In this document: piece by piece, positions 8,202 to 15,559 of the stretch
How positions within the stretch are numbered: position 1 is the first letter of the stretch
How the letters are laid out: each line of letters begins with the position of its first letter
DNA from: WS-7 sp036505295
GTDB taxonomy: Bacteria > Eisenbacteria > RBG-16-71-46 > SZUA-252
Assembly (NCBI GenBank): GCA_036505295.1
Contig: DASXTQ010000107.1
Span: 1 to 41,993, forward strand
Reading direction: 5' to 3'
DNA: 41,993 bases
The notes under the pieces: model-generated
Databases searched by the model: none
Seen by the model: only the letters and a program-made list of their open reading frames with translations
What the model was told of the DNA's origin: nothing
Translations under genes and position numbers: made by a program

Positions 8202-9233
8202 CTAGAAGCGGTAGGAGCCGGAGACGCGATGGCTCGCGTCGAGATCGCGATGATCGAGGTAGGCGTAATCGAGGCCGAACCTCCGGTACCGCAGGCCGGC
8301 ACCGGCCGTGAAGTTCTGCGCCTCGAACCCGGCCCGAAGCGCCAAGCGCCGTTCGAACCAGTATTCCAGCCCGGGATGAAACTCGAAGGTGACGCCGCCC
8401 AAGTGCGCCTGGCTCGAGAGCCGTTCGTCGGAGAACCCGATTTGCACGTCCAGGGCCGCGGTAACGAGATGCCGGCGGTCCTGGAACCCCCGCGTCTTGG
8501 CCGCTCCGACACGCAGCGACGGAGCGATGTACTCTCCTGTTCCGGTGTTCCAAAGAATCCGGGTCGTGGTCGCGTCACGGAGCGTCGCCCCCAACGAAAA
8601 ACCATTACGCCCGACATAAAGCAACCCGAGGTCGATTCCGAAGCCGTTCGAGCGGAGACTGTCCCCGAGCCACTGCCGGATGTACTTGAAGTTTCCACCG
8701 AGCGAGAGTCCCGATCGGACGTCGCGAGCATAGCTGAAAACCAGAGCAACGTCGTTATCGCTATCGAATACGAAACGGCTCTCGTCCACGACGAGCAGAT
8801 CCTCGGGATAATCAAATTTGCCGTTTCCGTTTTGGTCGATGATTTGGAGCCCGCGCGTGTCGGGAATGTCGTCGACACCGAGGCGCACGAACGAGACGGA
8901 AATCGCCTGCTTCGGTTTCCCGGGGGACCCGACCGGCGTGACGTACGAGAGAAAGTCGTACTGCACGATCGAGCCGAATTGCTCGGCGTGCATCGCGGTC
9001 ACCTGGCGCTCGCCCAATGTCGCCAGGCCCGCCGGGTTCCAATAGGAAGCGGTTCCGTCATCGGCCAAACCGACGAAGGCGCTCCCCATCCCCAAGGCTC
9101 GGGCGCCCACCCCGATTCGAAGGAATTCGCCGGCGTAACGCGTGGCCCAGGCAGGTCCTGCGAGCATGGCCGACCCGCACACGGCGACCCAAGCAACGGC
9201 GAAACAGGATCTCGTAGGTCTGAACAGCCGCAT
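8202..9233 (-). CDS. PorV/UPF0164-type outer-membrane beta-barrel
   Basis: A 343-aa exported protein with a signal peptide (about 1-31). The mature N-terminus shows the family pattern FLRIGVGARALGMGSAFVGL followed by SYWNPAGLA, typical of PorV/PorQ and UPF0164 proteins. Alternating beta strands run to the end, and the chain closes on Phe (SGSYRF), the usual barrel-assembly signal. A DQNGNGKFDYPED loop looks like a calcium-binding insert. In Bacteroidetes PorV serves type IX secretion as a shuttle; no other T9SS gene is present here, so that role is not implied. The ATG at 9233 is chosen over the GTG at 9236; neither has a strong ribosome binding site. Confidence 0.8.
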   Translation of the reverse strand: MRLFRPTRSCFAVAWVAVCGSAMLAGPAWATRYAGEFLRIGVGARALGMGSAFVGLADDGTASYWNPAGLATLGERQVTAMHAEQFGSIVQYDFLSYVTPVGSPGKPKQAISVSFVRLGVDDIPDTRGLQIIDQNGNGKFDYPEDLLVVDESRFVFDSDNDVALVFSYARDVRSGLSLGGNFKYIRQWLGDSLRSNGFGIDLGLLYVGRNGFSLGATLRDATTTRILWNTGTGEYIAPSLRVGAAKTRGFQDRRHLVTAALDVQIGFSDERLSSQAHLGGVTFEFHPGLEYWFERRLALRAGFEAQNFTAGAGLRYRRFGLDYAYLDHRDLDASHRVSGSYRF

Positions 9234-9327
9234 CACGATTCGCCGGCCATGGAGTGGTGGGTGGGAACCCGGACGCCCGGTTCTACCCCGGCCAGCGGGG
9301 CGAAGTTCCTCCCCCGGTCGGTGGCCG

Positions 9328-9765
9328 TCACCGGGCGGCAGACCGCCGTTTGCTCGTCGCCGCGTCCTCGTCGGCGCGCGGCGTCGCGATCCGTCTCATG
9401 GACCGCCATACGACGTACTGCTCCACCAGGGCCTTGTCCTGCTCTGAGATCTCGGTGAAACAGCAGGCAAGCTCGAACTTGCGTTTCTGGCGCGGCCGCT
9501 CGATCTCCGCGGCGCGCACGATCACGCCCTGGCACTGCACGAGACGCTCGCGCCGGAGCCTTCGGCCGAACGGCGGGAGCAGCAAGGTCAGGGCCACCTT
9601 GGTCAACGGTGCCAGCGCGATCTTGCTTTGAAACTGGAGACCTTCTGCGGACAGGTTGATGCTCTCGGTTGTGAGCACCGACGCCTCTCCGTCCATACCC
9701 GCGATCTGCATCGCGAGCTTGGCGACGACACGCGGCGCCCCGCGGCGCTCCCTCGTCTTGGTCAT
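9328..9765 (-). CDS. PilZ-domain protein, probable c-di-GMP effector
   Basis: A 145-aa single-domain protein. The N-terminal RRGAPR matches the PilZ RxxxR motif, and NLSAEGLQF matches the (D/N)xSxxG motif about 30 residues later; together these hold cyclic di-GMP. The remaining sequence is the expected six-stranded barrel with a C-terminal helix (QDKALVEQYVVWRS). The ATG at 9765 has a very good ribosome binding site (GGAGGAAGG), which excludes the in-frame GTG at 9780. It lies 36 bp after RNase R. No diguanylate cyclase, phosphodiesterase or motility gene is in the window, so the regulated process is unknown. Confidence 0.85.
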   Translation of the reverse strand: MTKTRERRGAPRVVAKLAMQIAGMDGEASVLTTESINLSAEGLQFQSKIALAPLTKVALTLLLPPFGRRLRRERLVQCQGVIVRAAEIERPRQKRKFELACCFTEISEQDKALVEQYVVWRSMRRIATPRADEDAATSKRRSAAR

Positions 9766-9801
9766 GACCCTTCCTCCCACGCGGCCCGAGGGCCGCCCGA
9801 T

Positions 9802-11778
9802 TCAGCGACGCCTGCCTTTGCGACCAGCGCCAACCTTACGCCGCAAACGTTCCGGACGTTTCGACCGTCGCTCCGCCCTCGTCCGGATCCCCAGCTCGAT
9901 CTCTCGTCGTTCCAAATCTGCGCGGGCGACCACGACGTCCACCGAGTCCCCCAGCCCGAAGCGGTGCCTGGACCGCTTGGAGCGGAAGGAAAACCCATGC
10001 TCGGCGAGCGTCAACGTCGGATCGCCGATCGCCCGCTTCGGCAAGAACCCCTCGATGTTCCAACCTTCTAGAAAGACGAACAGACCCCCCGGCGTGAGCC
10101 CCACGATCGTCCCGTGTGCTTCCTCCCCCAACCGCCGCAGGGCGTACCGGACGGCCTTCAGTTTCAAGACCGCGCGCTCGGCGTCGTCCGACGTCATTTC
10201 AGTCGCGGAAATGTGCGAGGCCACGCCTGCGCTCATCCATCCCTCAGCGAATGCCCAAGGATCCCCGCCGGGGCGTTTCTGACCGTCGAGAAGGTAGCGT
10301 TTCACGATTCGATGATTGGCGAGGTCGGCGTAACGGCGGATCGGGGACGTGAAATGCGCGTAGCCGCGCATCCCCAATCCGAAGTGGCCGACGTCCACGA
10401 GATCGTAGCGCGCCTTCTCGAGGGCCCGCAGCAAATAGAGGTTCACGATCCGGTCGCGCGTCGTCTTCCCTGACGTCGCCCACCTGCGGAGCTGTTTCGC
10501 CTCCGTCACAAAGGGCACGGGCCCCGAACGGCCCAAATACCGGGCCGCCTCGAAGAACGATCGCAGCTTATCATACCGGGGGCGCTCGTGAACCCTATAG
10601 AAAAACGGCAGCTCCTGAGCGAGGGCGCGGCCGCCGACGATGCGATTCGCGAGCAGCATGAATTCCTCGACCAGCTCATGCGTCGGGAGCCGTTTCGTCT
10701 CCTCGAACGCGATCGGCTCGCCCCGCCCATCGAGGCCCGCACGCACTTCCGGAAGATCCAGGTCGAGCCCTCCTTCTTCCAGCCGGCGCCGCCTTAGCCC
10801 GCGGGCGACCCGATCGAGCAGGCTGAGCGACGCTGGGGCACCTGAACCCCCTTGGCTCATGAGCCGCGCGGCCTCGGGATAGGAGAGTGAGACCGCGCTT
10901 CGGATCACGCTGCTCACGACGCGGCTCTTCGTGACGCGCCCCTCTTCGTCGATCTCCACGACGACGCTCACGGCCAAACGGTCCTTGCCCTCGACCAAGC
11001 TGCAGAGACCCCCGGAGAGAGCCTCGGGGAGCATCGGGTAGGTGGCGTCGGCGAGATAGGCGCTGTTACCGCGGGCCTGGGCCTCCCGGTCGAGCGCACC
11101 GGCGCTCCGCACGTAGTGGCTCACGTCCGCGATGTGGATGCCGATCTCATGCACGTGTCCGGAGGAGGCATGCACGGAGAGTGCGTCGTCGTGGTCCTTG
11201 GCGTCCTCCGGGTCGATCGTGAGCACGAGGTCGCCTCGGAAGTCGACCCTTCCGTGCGACGCGTGCGCCACGGACGACTCCGCGAATTCCGCCGCCTCCG
11301 CGAGCGCCGCGACGTCGAACTCGGTCGCGATTCCCTCCTCGAGCGCGACCATGAAGCTGTCCTCCCGCGGGTCGTCGGTCCCCAAGATGGCTGCGACCGA
11401 GCCATGGAGCGGCTCCGGCGGTGTGCGGGCAAGCCGCACAACCGCGCGCCCCCCGCGCGGGATCGATGCTCTGCCGTGAAGGGTGAGAAGAATCTCGCGC
11501 GGGAACTCGGGCCGCTCCGGGAAGAGAAGCGTCATGCGCCCGCGGGACTCCACGCGCCCGACGATCCCCAGCTGGCCCCGCTCGAGCACCTCCACGATCT
11601 CGTGGGCGTCCCCTTCCCTCCTCGTCTCGAGAAAACTCGCGACGACAAGATCGCCGTGGAGAGCGGCACCCATGGCGAAGGGAGGGATGAAAAGATCGTC
11701 CTCGCCTTCACCGACTCGCACGAATCCGTAACCGAAGCGGGTGCGCTCGAGGCGGCCGACGCGAGGGCGGATGGTCAT
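9802..11778 (-). CDS. rnr: RNase R/VacB family 3'-5' exoribonuclease
   Basis: A 658-aa processive hydrolytic exoribonuclease. Cold-shock/OB regions form the N-terminus (GRLERTRFGYGFVRVG). The RNB catalytic centre is intact: DPEDAKDHDDA at 189-199 carries the metal-binding aspartates, followed by IHIADVSHYV, LPTHELVEEFMLLAN, and the SPIRRYADLANHRIV block. An S1-like domain (GTIVGLTPGGLFVFLE) and a very basic tail (RRKVGAGRKGRRR) end the protein, the tail being typical of RNase R. Shorter than E. coli RNase R (about 810 aa), mainly at the N-terminus. The ATG is at 11778; the ribosome binding site is weak. Confidence 0.92.
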   Translation of the reverse strand: MTIRPRVGRLERTRFGYGFVRVGEGEDDLFIPPFAMGAALHGDLVVASFLETRREGDAHEIVEVLERGQLGIVGRVESRGRMTLLFPERPEFPREILLTLHGRASIPRGGRAVVRLARTPPEPLHGSVAAILGTDDPREDSFMVALEEGIATEFDVAALAEAAEFAESSVAHASHGRVDFRGDLVLTIDPEDAKDHDDALSVHASSGHVHEIGIHIADVSHYVRSAGALDREAQARGNSAYLADATYPMLPEALSGGLCSLVEGKDRLAVSVVVEIDEEGRVTKSRVVSSVIRSAVSLSYPEAARLMSQGGSGAPASLSLLDRVARGLRRRRLEEGGLDLDLPEVRAGLDGRGEPIAFEETKRLPTHELVEEFMLLANRIVGGRALAQELPFFYRVHERPRYDKLRSFFEAARYLGRSGPVPFVTEAKQLRRWATSGKTTRDRIVNLYLLRALEKARYDLVDVGHFGLGMRGYAHFTSPIRRYADLANHRIVKRYLLDGQKRPGGDPWAFAEGWMSAGVASHISATEMTSDDAERAVLKLKAVRYALRRLGEEAHGTIVGLTPGGLFVFLEGWNIEGFLPKRAIGDPTLTLAEHGFSFRSKRSRHRFGLGDSVDVVVARADLERREIELGIRTRAERRSKRPERLRRKVGAGRKGRRR

Positions 11779-11831
11779 CGGGGGTGAGAAAGGCGCCTAC
11801 CGACGCTCCCATGCGGTGGTGAGGAACGAAC

Positions 11832-11865
11832 GGCCCGGCAGTCCCTGGAAGGGACCCGCCGGGCC
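11832..11865 (-). other. Strong GC hairpin upstream of rnr
   Basis: GGCCCGGC pairs with GCCGGGCC, and inside it GTCCC pairs with GGGAC around a 5-nt loop, 54 bp before the RNase R start and 46 bp after the 31-aa gene. No T-run follows on either strand. It could attenuate transcription, protect the upstream mRNA, or be a site of RNase R autoregulation. Confidence 0.45.
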
Positions 11866-11911
11866 ACGCGAAGCATCGGCCCCGTGGGAGTGCGGACCGG
11901 GGTTCTTAGGG

Positions 11912-12007
11912 TCAGCGGTTTTTCTTCTTGTGACGATCGCGGCGAAGGCGCTTCTTCCGTTTGTGAGTCGCAATCTTCTTACGTTTGCGCTTCTTTCCGC
12001 TTCCCAT
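11912..12007 (-). CDS. 31-aa AURKAIP1/COX24-like basic protein
   Basis: A very small gene: ATG at 12007, TGA at 11912-11914, with the ribosome binding site AAGGAG about 5 bp before the start. The product begins MGSGKKRKRKKIATHKRKKR and goes on to LRRDRHKKKNR; more than half of its residues are Lys, Arg or His. The pattern KRKKIATHKRKKRLRR..KKK matches the AURKAIP1/COX24 family, the bacterial relatives of mitochondrial ribosomal protein mS38, known as roughly 30-aa proteins in several FCB-type bacteria. A ribosome-associated role is therefore likely. It lies 27 bp after HU and before RNase R. The family assignment is from memory of the motif. Confidence 0.75.
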   Translation of the reverse strand: MGSGKKRKRKKIATHKRKKRLRRDRHKKKNR

Positions 12008-12034
12008 CGCTCTCCTTCGGGTACCGGCTCTCGA

Positions 12035-12310
12035 TCAGCCGCGCACCGCACCCTTGAGTTCGTTGGACGCCTTGAAGACCGGCACCAGCTTGGCGGGGAC
12101 CATGACCTCCGCTCCGCTGCGCGGGTTGCGTGCCTTGCGCGCCTTGCGCTCCCGCACCTTGAACGTGCCGAAACCGCGGATCTCGATATGCTTTCCTTCG
12201 CTCAACGCACGCGAAATCGCGTTCAGTAGCTGGTCTACGATCGTGGCCGTCTCGCTCTTGGAGATTCGAGTCTTGCCCGAGATCTCGTCTACCAGATCTG
12301 CCTTCGTCAC
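12035..12310 (-). CDS. HU/IHF-family DNA-binding protein
   Basis: A 91-aa histone-like protein that bends and compacts DNA as a dimer. It shows the N-terminal helices (MTKADLVDEISGKTRISK), the core motif IRGFGTFKVRERKARKARNP, whose beta arm carries the DNA-intercalating Pro, and the C-terminal VPVFKASNELK. Length and order are normal for HU. The GTG start at 12310 is supported by AGGAGG a few bases upstream and by a clear promoter at 12365-12393. HU, the 31-aa gene and rnr are closely spaced and probably share that promoter. I cannot decide between HU and an IHF subunit. Confidence 0.93.
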   Translation of the reverse strand: MTKADLVDEISGKTRISKSETATIVDQLLNAISRALSEGKHIEIRGFGTFKVRERKARKARNPRSGAEVMVPAKLVPVFKASNELKGAVRG

Positions 12311-12364
12311 GGGCTCCTCCTACTTCCGGGCGGTCACCCACCGCCTCGAACGGTTGAGGGGCGG

Positions 12365-12393
12365 ACTCTAGCACCGCCCCGGGCACCCGTCAA
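12365..12393 (-). promoter_or_regulatory. Sigma70-type promoter of the HU gene
   Basis: Minus strand TTGACG (12388-12393), 17-bp spacer, TAGAGT (12365-12370). It starts immediately after the sppA stop codon and gives a leader of roughly 48 nt before the HU GTG. Confidence 0.75.
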
Positions 12394-13278
12394 TTAACGC
12401 AGCCTGTATTCGAGCCGCGGTCCCGATTGACTGAGCGCGGGGACGAAACGCAATTTTTCCTCGAAGAAATCGATGAGCGACACGCGGCGCCTCTCCTTCC
12501 GCACCACGACGGGGCGGCCCTCGATGTGGGCCATGCTCGCGGCGAGCTGGACGGCATCGTTCAGGTCCCCCAACCGATCCACGAACCCGTACTCCAGGGC
12601 TTGGTCCCCGGAGAAAATCCTTCCATCCGCGTACGGAAGGATGTCTTTGCGATCCAGGCTGCGCCCTTCGGAGATCGCGTCCACGAACTGGTCGTACACG
12701 TTCGATAAAACGCCCTGCAAGAGCTCCCGCTCTTCAAACGTCATCGGCCGGGACATGGATCCGATGTCCTTGAACTTGCCGGTCTTCACGACTTCAAAGC
12801 GCAGACCCACCTTTCGGAACAGCTCCTCGGTGTTCGGGAAGCTCATGATTACCCCGACGCTTCCGGTGAGCGTTCCCGGGTTCGAAACGATCGAGTCGGC
12901 CGCGCAGGCGATGTAGTAGGCCCCCGAAGCGGCCACGCCGCCCATGGACGCCACGACCGGCTTGTCGTCTTCCCTTACCTTCCGGACCTCCTCGTATATC
13001 TCTTGGGACGCCGCGACCCCGCCGCCAGGGCTGTCGAGCCTTAGAACGACGGCGCGGACGCTCGAGTCCCGGCGCATGTGCTCCAACTGATCGACGACAC
13101 CCTCCGAGGACTCGATATCTCCGATGATCTCGATCAGGCCCACACGCCTGCTCAAGGGCCCGAGGGAGAATCCTTCCCTCTGGAAGGTGAGGTTGACGAC
13201 CAAGAAGGCGAGGCTCACGGTCGCGAGGGTGCCCACCAGGAGCACGACACAGCCCACGAGCCAGCGTTTCACGGCCAT
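12394..13278 (-). CDS. sppA: Signal peptide peptidase SppA, short form
   Basis: A 294-aa membrane-anchored serine protease of the S49 family that degrades signal-peptide remnants. An N-terminal membrane helix (about 5-30) leads to the protease domain. LRLDSPGGGVAAS shapes the oxyanion region. The nucleophile is Ser118 in GGVAASGAYYIA, and Lys170 in KTGKFKDIGS is the general base, the Ser/Lys dyad of the short SppA form. ADGRIFSGDQALEYGFVD closes the domain. The length matches the single-domain Bacillus-type enzyme rather than the tandem E. coli enzyme. It has its own promoter (13323-13351), separated from upstream transcription by a terminator. Confidence 0.93.
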   Translation of the reverse strand: MAVKRWLVGCVVLLVGTLATVSLAFLVVNLTFQREGFSLGPLSRRVGLIEIIGDIESSEGVVDQLEHMRRDSSVRAVVLRLDSPGGGVAASQEIYEEVRKVREDDKPVVASMGGVAASGAYYIACAADSIVSNPGTLTGSVGVIMSFPNTEELFRKVGLRFEVVKTGKFKDIGSMSRPMTFEERELLQGVLSNVYDQFVDAISEGRSLDRKDILPYADGRIFSGDQALEYGFVDRLGDLNDAVQLAASMAHIEGRPVVVRKERRRVSLIDFFEEKLRFVPALSQSGPRLEYRLR

Positions 13279-13322
13279 TCGACTTTTCTCCGGATTGTCC
13301 GAGCGTCGCGGCGGTCACAGGT

Positions 13323-13351
13323 ACGCTAACAAAGCGCTCGAAGGAATTCAA
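13323..13351 (-). promoter_or_regulatory. Sigma70-type promoter of sppA
   Basis: Minus strand TTGAAT (13346-13351), 17-bp spacer, TAGCGT (13323-13328). Transcription would begin near 13316, about 38 nt before the sppA ATG and just downstream of the terminator. Confidence 0.7.
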
Positions 13352-13365
13352 TCGACGCGACTTGA

Positions 13366-13407
13366 GGAAAAGCAAACGGGGCGTCCGGAGGTTCCCGGAC
13401 GTCCCGT
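13366..13407 (-). terminator. Rho-independent terminator
   Basis: On the minus strand ACGGG-A-CGTCCGG, loop GAACCT, CCGGACG-C-CCCGT: 12 base pairs interrupted by one A/C mismatch, followed by TTGCTTTTCC. It ends transcripts coming from gpmI or from a separate RNA in this intergenic region before the sppA promoter. Confidence 0.7.
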
Positions 13408-13610
13408 GCCGGCCTTGCGGCCGAAAGTACTGTTCCCCACTGATGCCGCGCACCTAGTGCCAGTGAAACTGCGTCGTCTCGTCGAGGGGATCAGCTCAGG
13501 ACCAGGCGATTCTCGCGGGCACCGCAGGGAACATATGGCGCAGTGCGTATGTGTCCATGGGTTAGAGCAATCGGCGTACCCGGGGAGGCGCGCGCGGCGG
13601 GGATGAAGCG
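13366..13610 (-). ncRNA. Candidate structured non-coding RNA
   Basis: The minus strand here can form nested helices: TGTTCCC (13527-13533) with GGGAACA (13431-13437), enclosing GGTGCC with GGCAC(T), then CGGCC-GCAA-GGCCG (13410-13423) and the terminator. An AT-rich island lies upstream. The 5' end is a guess, no clean promoter is visible, and the sequence matches no RNA family I can recall. It could equally be a long 3' UTR of gpmI. Confidence 0.25.
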
Positions 13611-13619
13611 GTATTCGAC

Positions 13620-13634
13620 CGTCTATTTTAGACG
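13620..13634. promoter_or_regulatory. 15-bp palindrome at an AT-rich island
   Basis: CGTCTA-TTT-TAGACG, a perfect 6-bp inverted repeat with a 3-bp centre, at the edge of an AT-rich segment. It suggests an operator or a small hairpin at a promoter; no gene starts next to it. Confidence 0.4.
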
Positions 13635-13779
13635 AGCGTTAATATACATTTATGCAAATACTTGCGCGTGTTTGATGATGTTGTTTAGAGTTTACTCGAA
13701 GCTGGCGATGCCGGCTTTGGGGAGGGGAATGCGTCTCGGCCGTCCCGGAGACACGACACTTGGGTAGGTTGGCTCAGGA

Positions 13780-15345
13780 TCAGGGGGCAATTGCCCCAGC
13801 GGACTCGGGTACGACGAGCGACTTTCCCGTCATCACGGCAGGAGCGGGAAGCCCCATGAGGGAAAGCAGGGTCGGCGCGACGTCCGCCAAGATTCCGCTC
13901 CGGAGGGACTGCCGGGTCGCCGGTCCCACGAGCAGGATCGGAACGGGATGCATCGTGTGGGCCGTGTGGGGGCTGCCGGTCTCGTAGTCGACCATCTGAT
14001 CGGCGTTCCCGTGGTCCGCCGTGACGAGCACGGTCCCCGACCGCCGCCGCACGGCTTCAATCAGTCGCCCGAGACAGGTGTCCACGGTCTCCACGGCCTT
14101 GACGGCCGCCTCGATCACGCCCGTGTGGCCGACCATATCGGCGTTCGCGTAGTTCAGGACAAAGAACCCGTACGTCGAGTCCGAGAGGCGCCGAACCGCT
14201 TCCTCGGTGACCTCGAAGGCGCTCATTTCCGGCTTGAGGTCGTATGTAGCCACCCTGGGGGACGGGATCAGGGCGCGATCCTCCCCTTCGAAGGGCACCT
14301 CCTCGCTTCCATTGAAGAAGTACGTGACGTGCGCGTATTTCTCGGTCTCCGCGATTCGAAGCTGCCGGATCCCCTCACGGCTGATCACCTCGCCGAGGGT
14401 GCCGCGTAACGGCTCATCGGTAAACAGCACCGGGTACGGAAACGTCTCGTCGTAGGAAGTCATGCACACGTAGTCGAGATCGAGGGGCCAGCGCGGCCGC
14501 GGGAACGCGTCGAAAGCAGGGCCGGCGAGCGCATGACTCAGCTGGCGCATGCGGTCGGGGCGGAAGTTGTACGCGATCACGGTGTCCCCCCGGGCGATCC
14601 CCCCCTCCTCTCCCGGCCGTTGGACCACGGTCGCCGTCACGAATTCATCGTTCTCCCCGCGCGCGTACGCCTGTTCGAGCGCCGCGACCGAACCCTCGGT
14701 CTTCAGCCCCTCTCCCAGGACCATCGCGCGATAGGCCAGCTCCGTCCGCTCCCACCGTTTGTCCCGGTCCATGGCGTAGTAGCGTCCGCAAACCGTCGCG
14801 ATCCTCCCGTTGCCGATTTCTCGCAGAACCGATTCGGTCGACTCGAGGTCCGCCCTGGCGGAGCGCGGTGGGACGTCCCTGCCGTCCAGGATCGCGTGCA
14901 CCCGCAGATCCGGGATCCCGGCCTCCGCGGCGATCCGGATCAGCGCGTGCAGGTGGCGGATGTGGCTGTGCACACCGCCGGGAGAGTGGAGCCCGATGAA
15001 ATGAAGCGTGGAGTTCCGCTTCTTTGTCCTCTCGAGCGCCTCCCGGAGCACTTCGTTACGCGCGAGGGACCCGTCCCGAATCGCGGCGTCGATTCGGGTC
15101 AGATCCTGGTACACGATGCGGCCGGCCCCGAGATTCAAATGCCCCACCTCGGAGTTTCCCATCTGACCCGCGGGGAGACCGACCGATTCCCCCCACGTTA
15201 CGAGCGTCGCGTGAGGACACGTCCGCGTGAGCGCGTCCATGGTCGGCGTGCGCGCCATCATGATCGCGTTCCCCTCGGCGCGTGGGTTGAGCGCCCACCC
15301 GTCGAGAATGATCAGACCCGCGAGCGGAACCGAAGAGGGGGACAT
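13780..15345 (-). CDS. gpmI: 2,3-bisphosphoglycerate-independent phosphoglycerate mutase
   Basis: A 521-aa dimanganese enzyme that interconverts 3- and 2-phosphoglycerate in glycolysis and gluconeogenesis. Landmarks are LIILDGWALNP (first metal Asp), MGNSEVGHLNLGAGR with the phosphorylated Ser65, GGVHSH, LDGRDVPP, FRPDRMRQ, YANADMVGHTG and TADHGNAD. The length is typical. The frame is open 19 codons further upstream into csp, but the ATG at 15345, 4 bp after the csp stop, begins right before the conserved region. It is the last gene of the long run that starts with gcvT. Supplying 3-phosphoglycerate for serine and glycine synthesis would link it loosely to the glycine cleavage genes. Confidence 0.95.
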   Translation of the reverse strand: MSPSSVPLAGLIILDGWALNPRAEGNAIMMARTPTMDALTRTCPHATLVTWGESVGLPAGQMGNSEVGHLNLGAGRIVYQDLTRIDAAIRDGSLARNEVLREALERTKKRNSTLHFIGLHSPGGVHSHIRHLHALIRIAAEAGIPDLRVHAILDGRDVPPRSARADLESTESVLREIGNGRIATVCGRYYAMDRDKRWERTELAYRAMVLGEGLKTEGSVAALEQAYARGENDEFVTATVVQRPGEEGGIARGDTVIAYNFRPDRMRQLSHALAGPAFDAFPRPRWPLDLDYVCMTSYDETFPYPVLFTDEPLRGTLGEVISREGIRQLRIAETEKYAHVTYFFNGSEEVPFEGEDRALIPSPRVATYDLKPEMSAFEVTEEAVRRLSDSTYGFFVLNYANADMVGHTGVIEAAVKAVETVDTCLGRLIEAVRRRSGTVLVTADHGNADQMVDYETGSPHTAHTMHPVPILLVGPATRQSLRSGILADVAPTLLSLMGLPAPAVMTGKSLVVPESAGAIAP

Positions 15346-15349
15346 GCCG

Positions 15350-15553
15350 CTATCGCTTGGTGACGTTTGCCGCCTGCGGACCCTTGGGCCCCTGGGTAAC
15401 ATCGAACGAGACCTCGTCCCCTTCCTTCAGGCTTCGAAAGCCGTCTCCGACAATGGCGCTGTAGTGGACGAACACGTCGGGACCGCCCTCGCGTTCGATG
15501 AACCCGAAACCTTTCGCCTCGTTGAACCACTTCACACGGCCTGTTTCAGGCAT
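15350..15553 (-). CDS. Cold-shock-domain RNA chaperone
   Basis: A 67-aa CspA-family protein with the complete single OB fold. It shows GRVKWFNEAKGFGFIE with RNP1 (KGFGFI), DVFVHYSAI with RNP2, and the closing strands GDEVSFDVTQGPKGPQAANV. It binds single-stranded RNA and DNA. The ATG at 15553 has the ribosome binding site AAGGAGG. It sits 6 bp after a membrane-protein gene and 4 bp before gpmI, so it is an internal gene of the long transcription unit and lacks the long leader of classical cold-induced csp genes. Confidence 0.95.
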   Translation of the reverse strand: MPETGRVKWFNEAKGFGFIEREGGPDVFVHYSAIVGDGFRSLKEGDEVSFDVTQGPKGPQAANVTKR

Positions 15554-15559
15554 GACGGG

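Larger units (their letters stand above)
13279..13779. other. 501-bp gene-free region with structured DNA
   Basis: The longest stretch without a gene. From left to right it contains the sppA promoter (13323-13351), a strong minus-strand terminator hairpin (13366-13407), a GCAA-tetraloop hairpin (13410-13423), nested complementary segments (13431-13437 with 13527-13533; 13457-13461 with 13518-13522), a 15-bp palindrome (13620-13634) and an AT-rich island (about 13615-13700) that stands out from the GC-rich surroundings. I found no credible ORF, tRNA or known riboswitch. Confidence 0.6.

Noticed and set aside
8202..9233. Type IX secretion component, because of the PorV-like barrel
   Set aside because: No PorU, Sov, PorT or GldK-N homolog is present, and UPF0164 proteins are widespread outside T9SS.
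13279..13779. tRNA, tmRNA, 6S RNA or SRP RNA in the gene-free region
   Set aside because: I could not find a T-arm motif, an acceptor stem, the SRP core or a single long 6S-type hairpin on either strand.
13784..13797. 14-bp palindrome GGGGCAATTGCCCC at the end of gpmI
   Set aside because: It lies within the last codons of gpmI, has no loop and no T-run, and is probably a codon coincidence.
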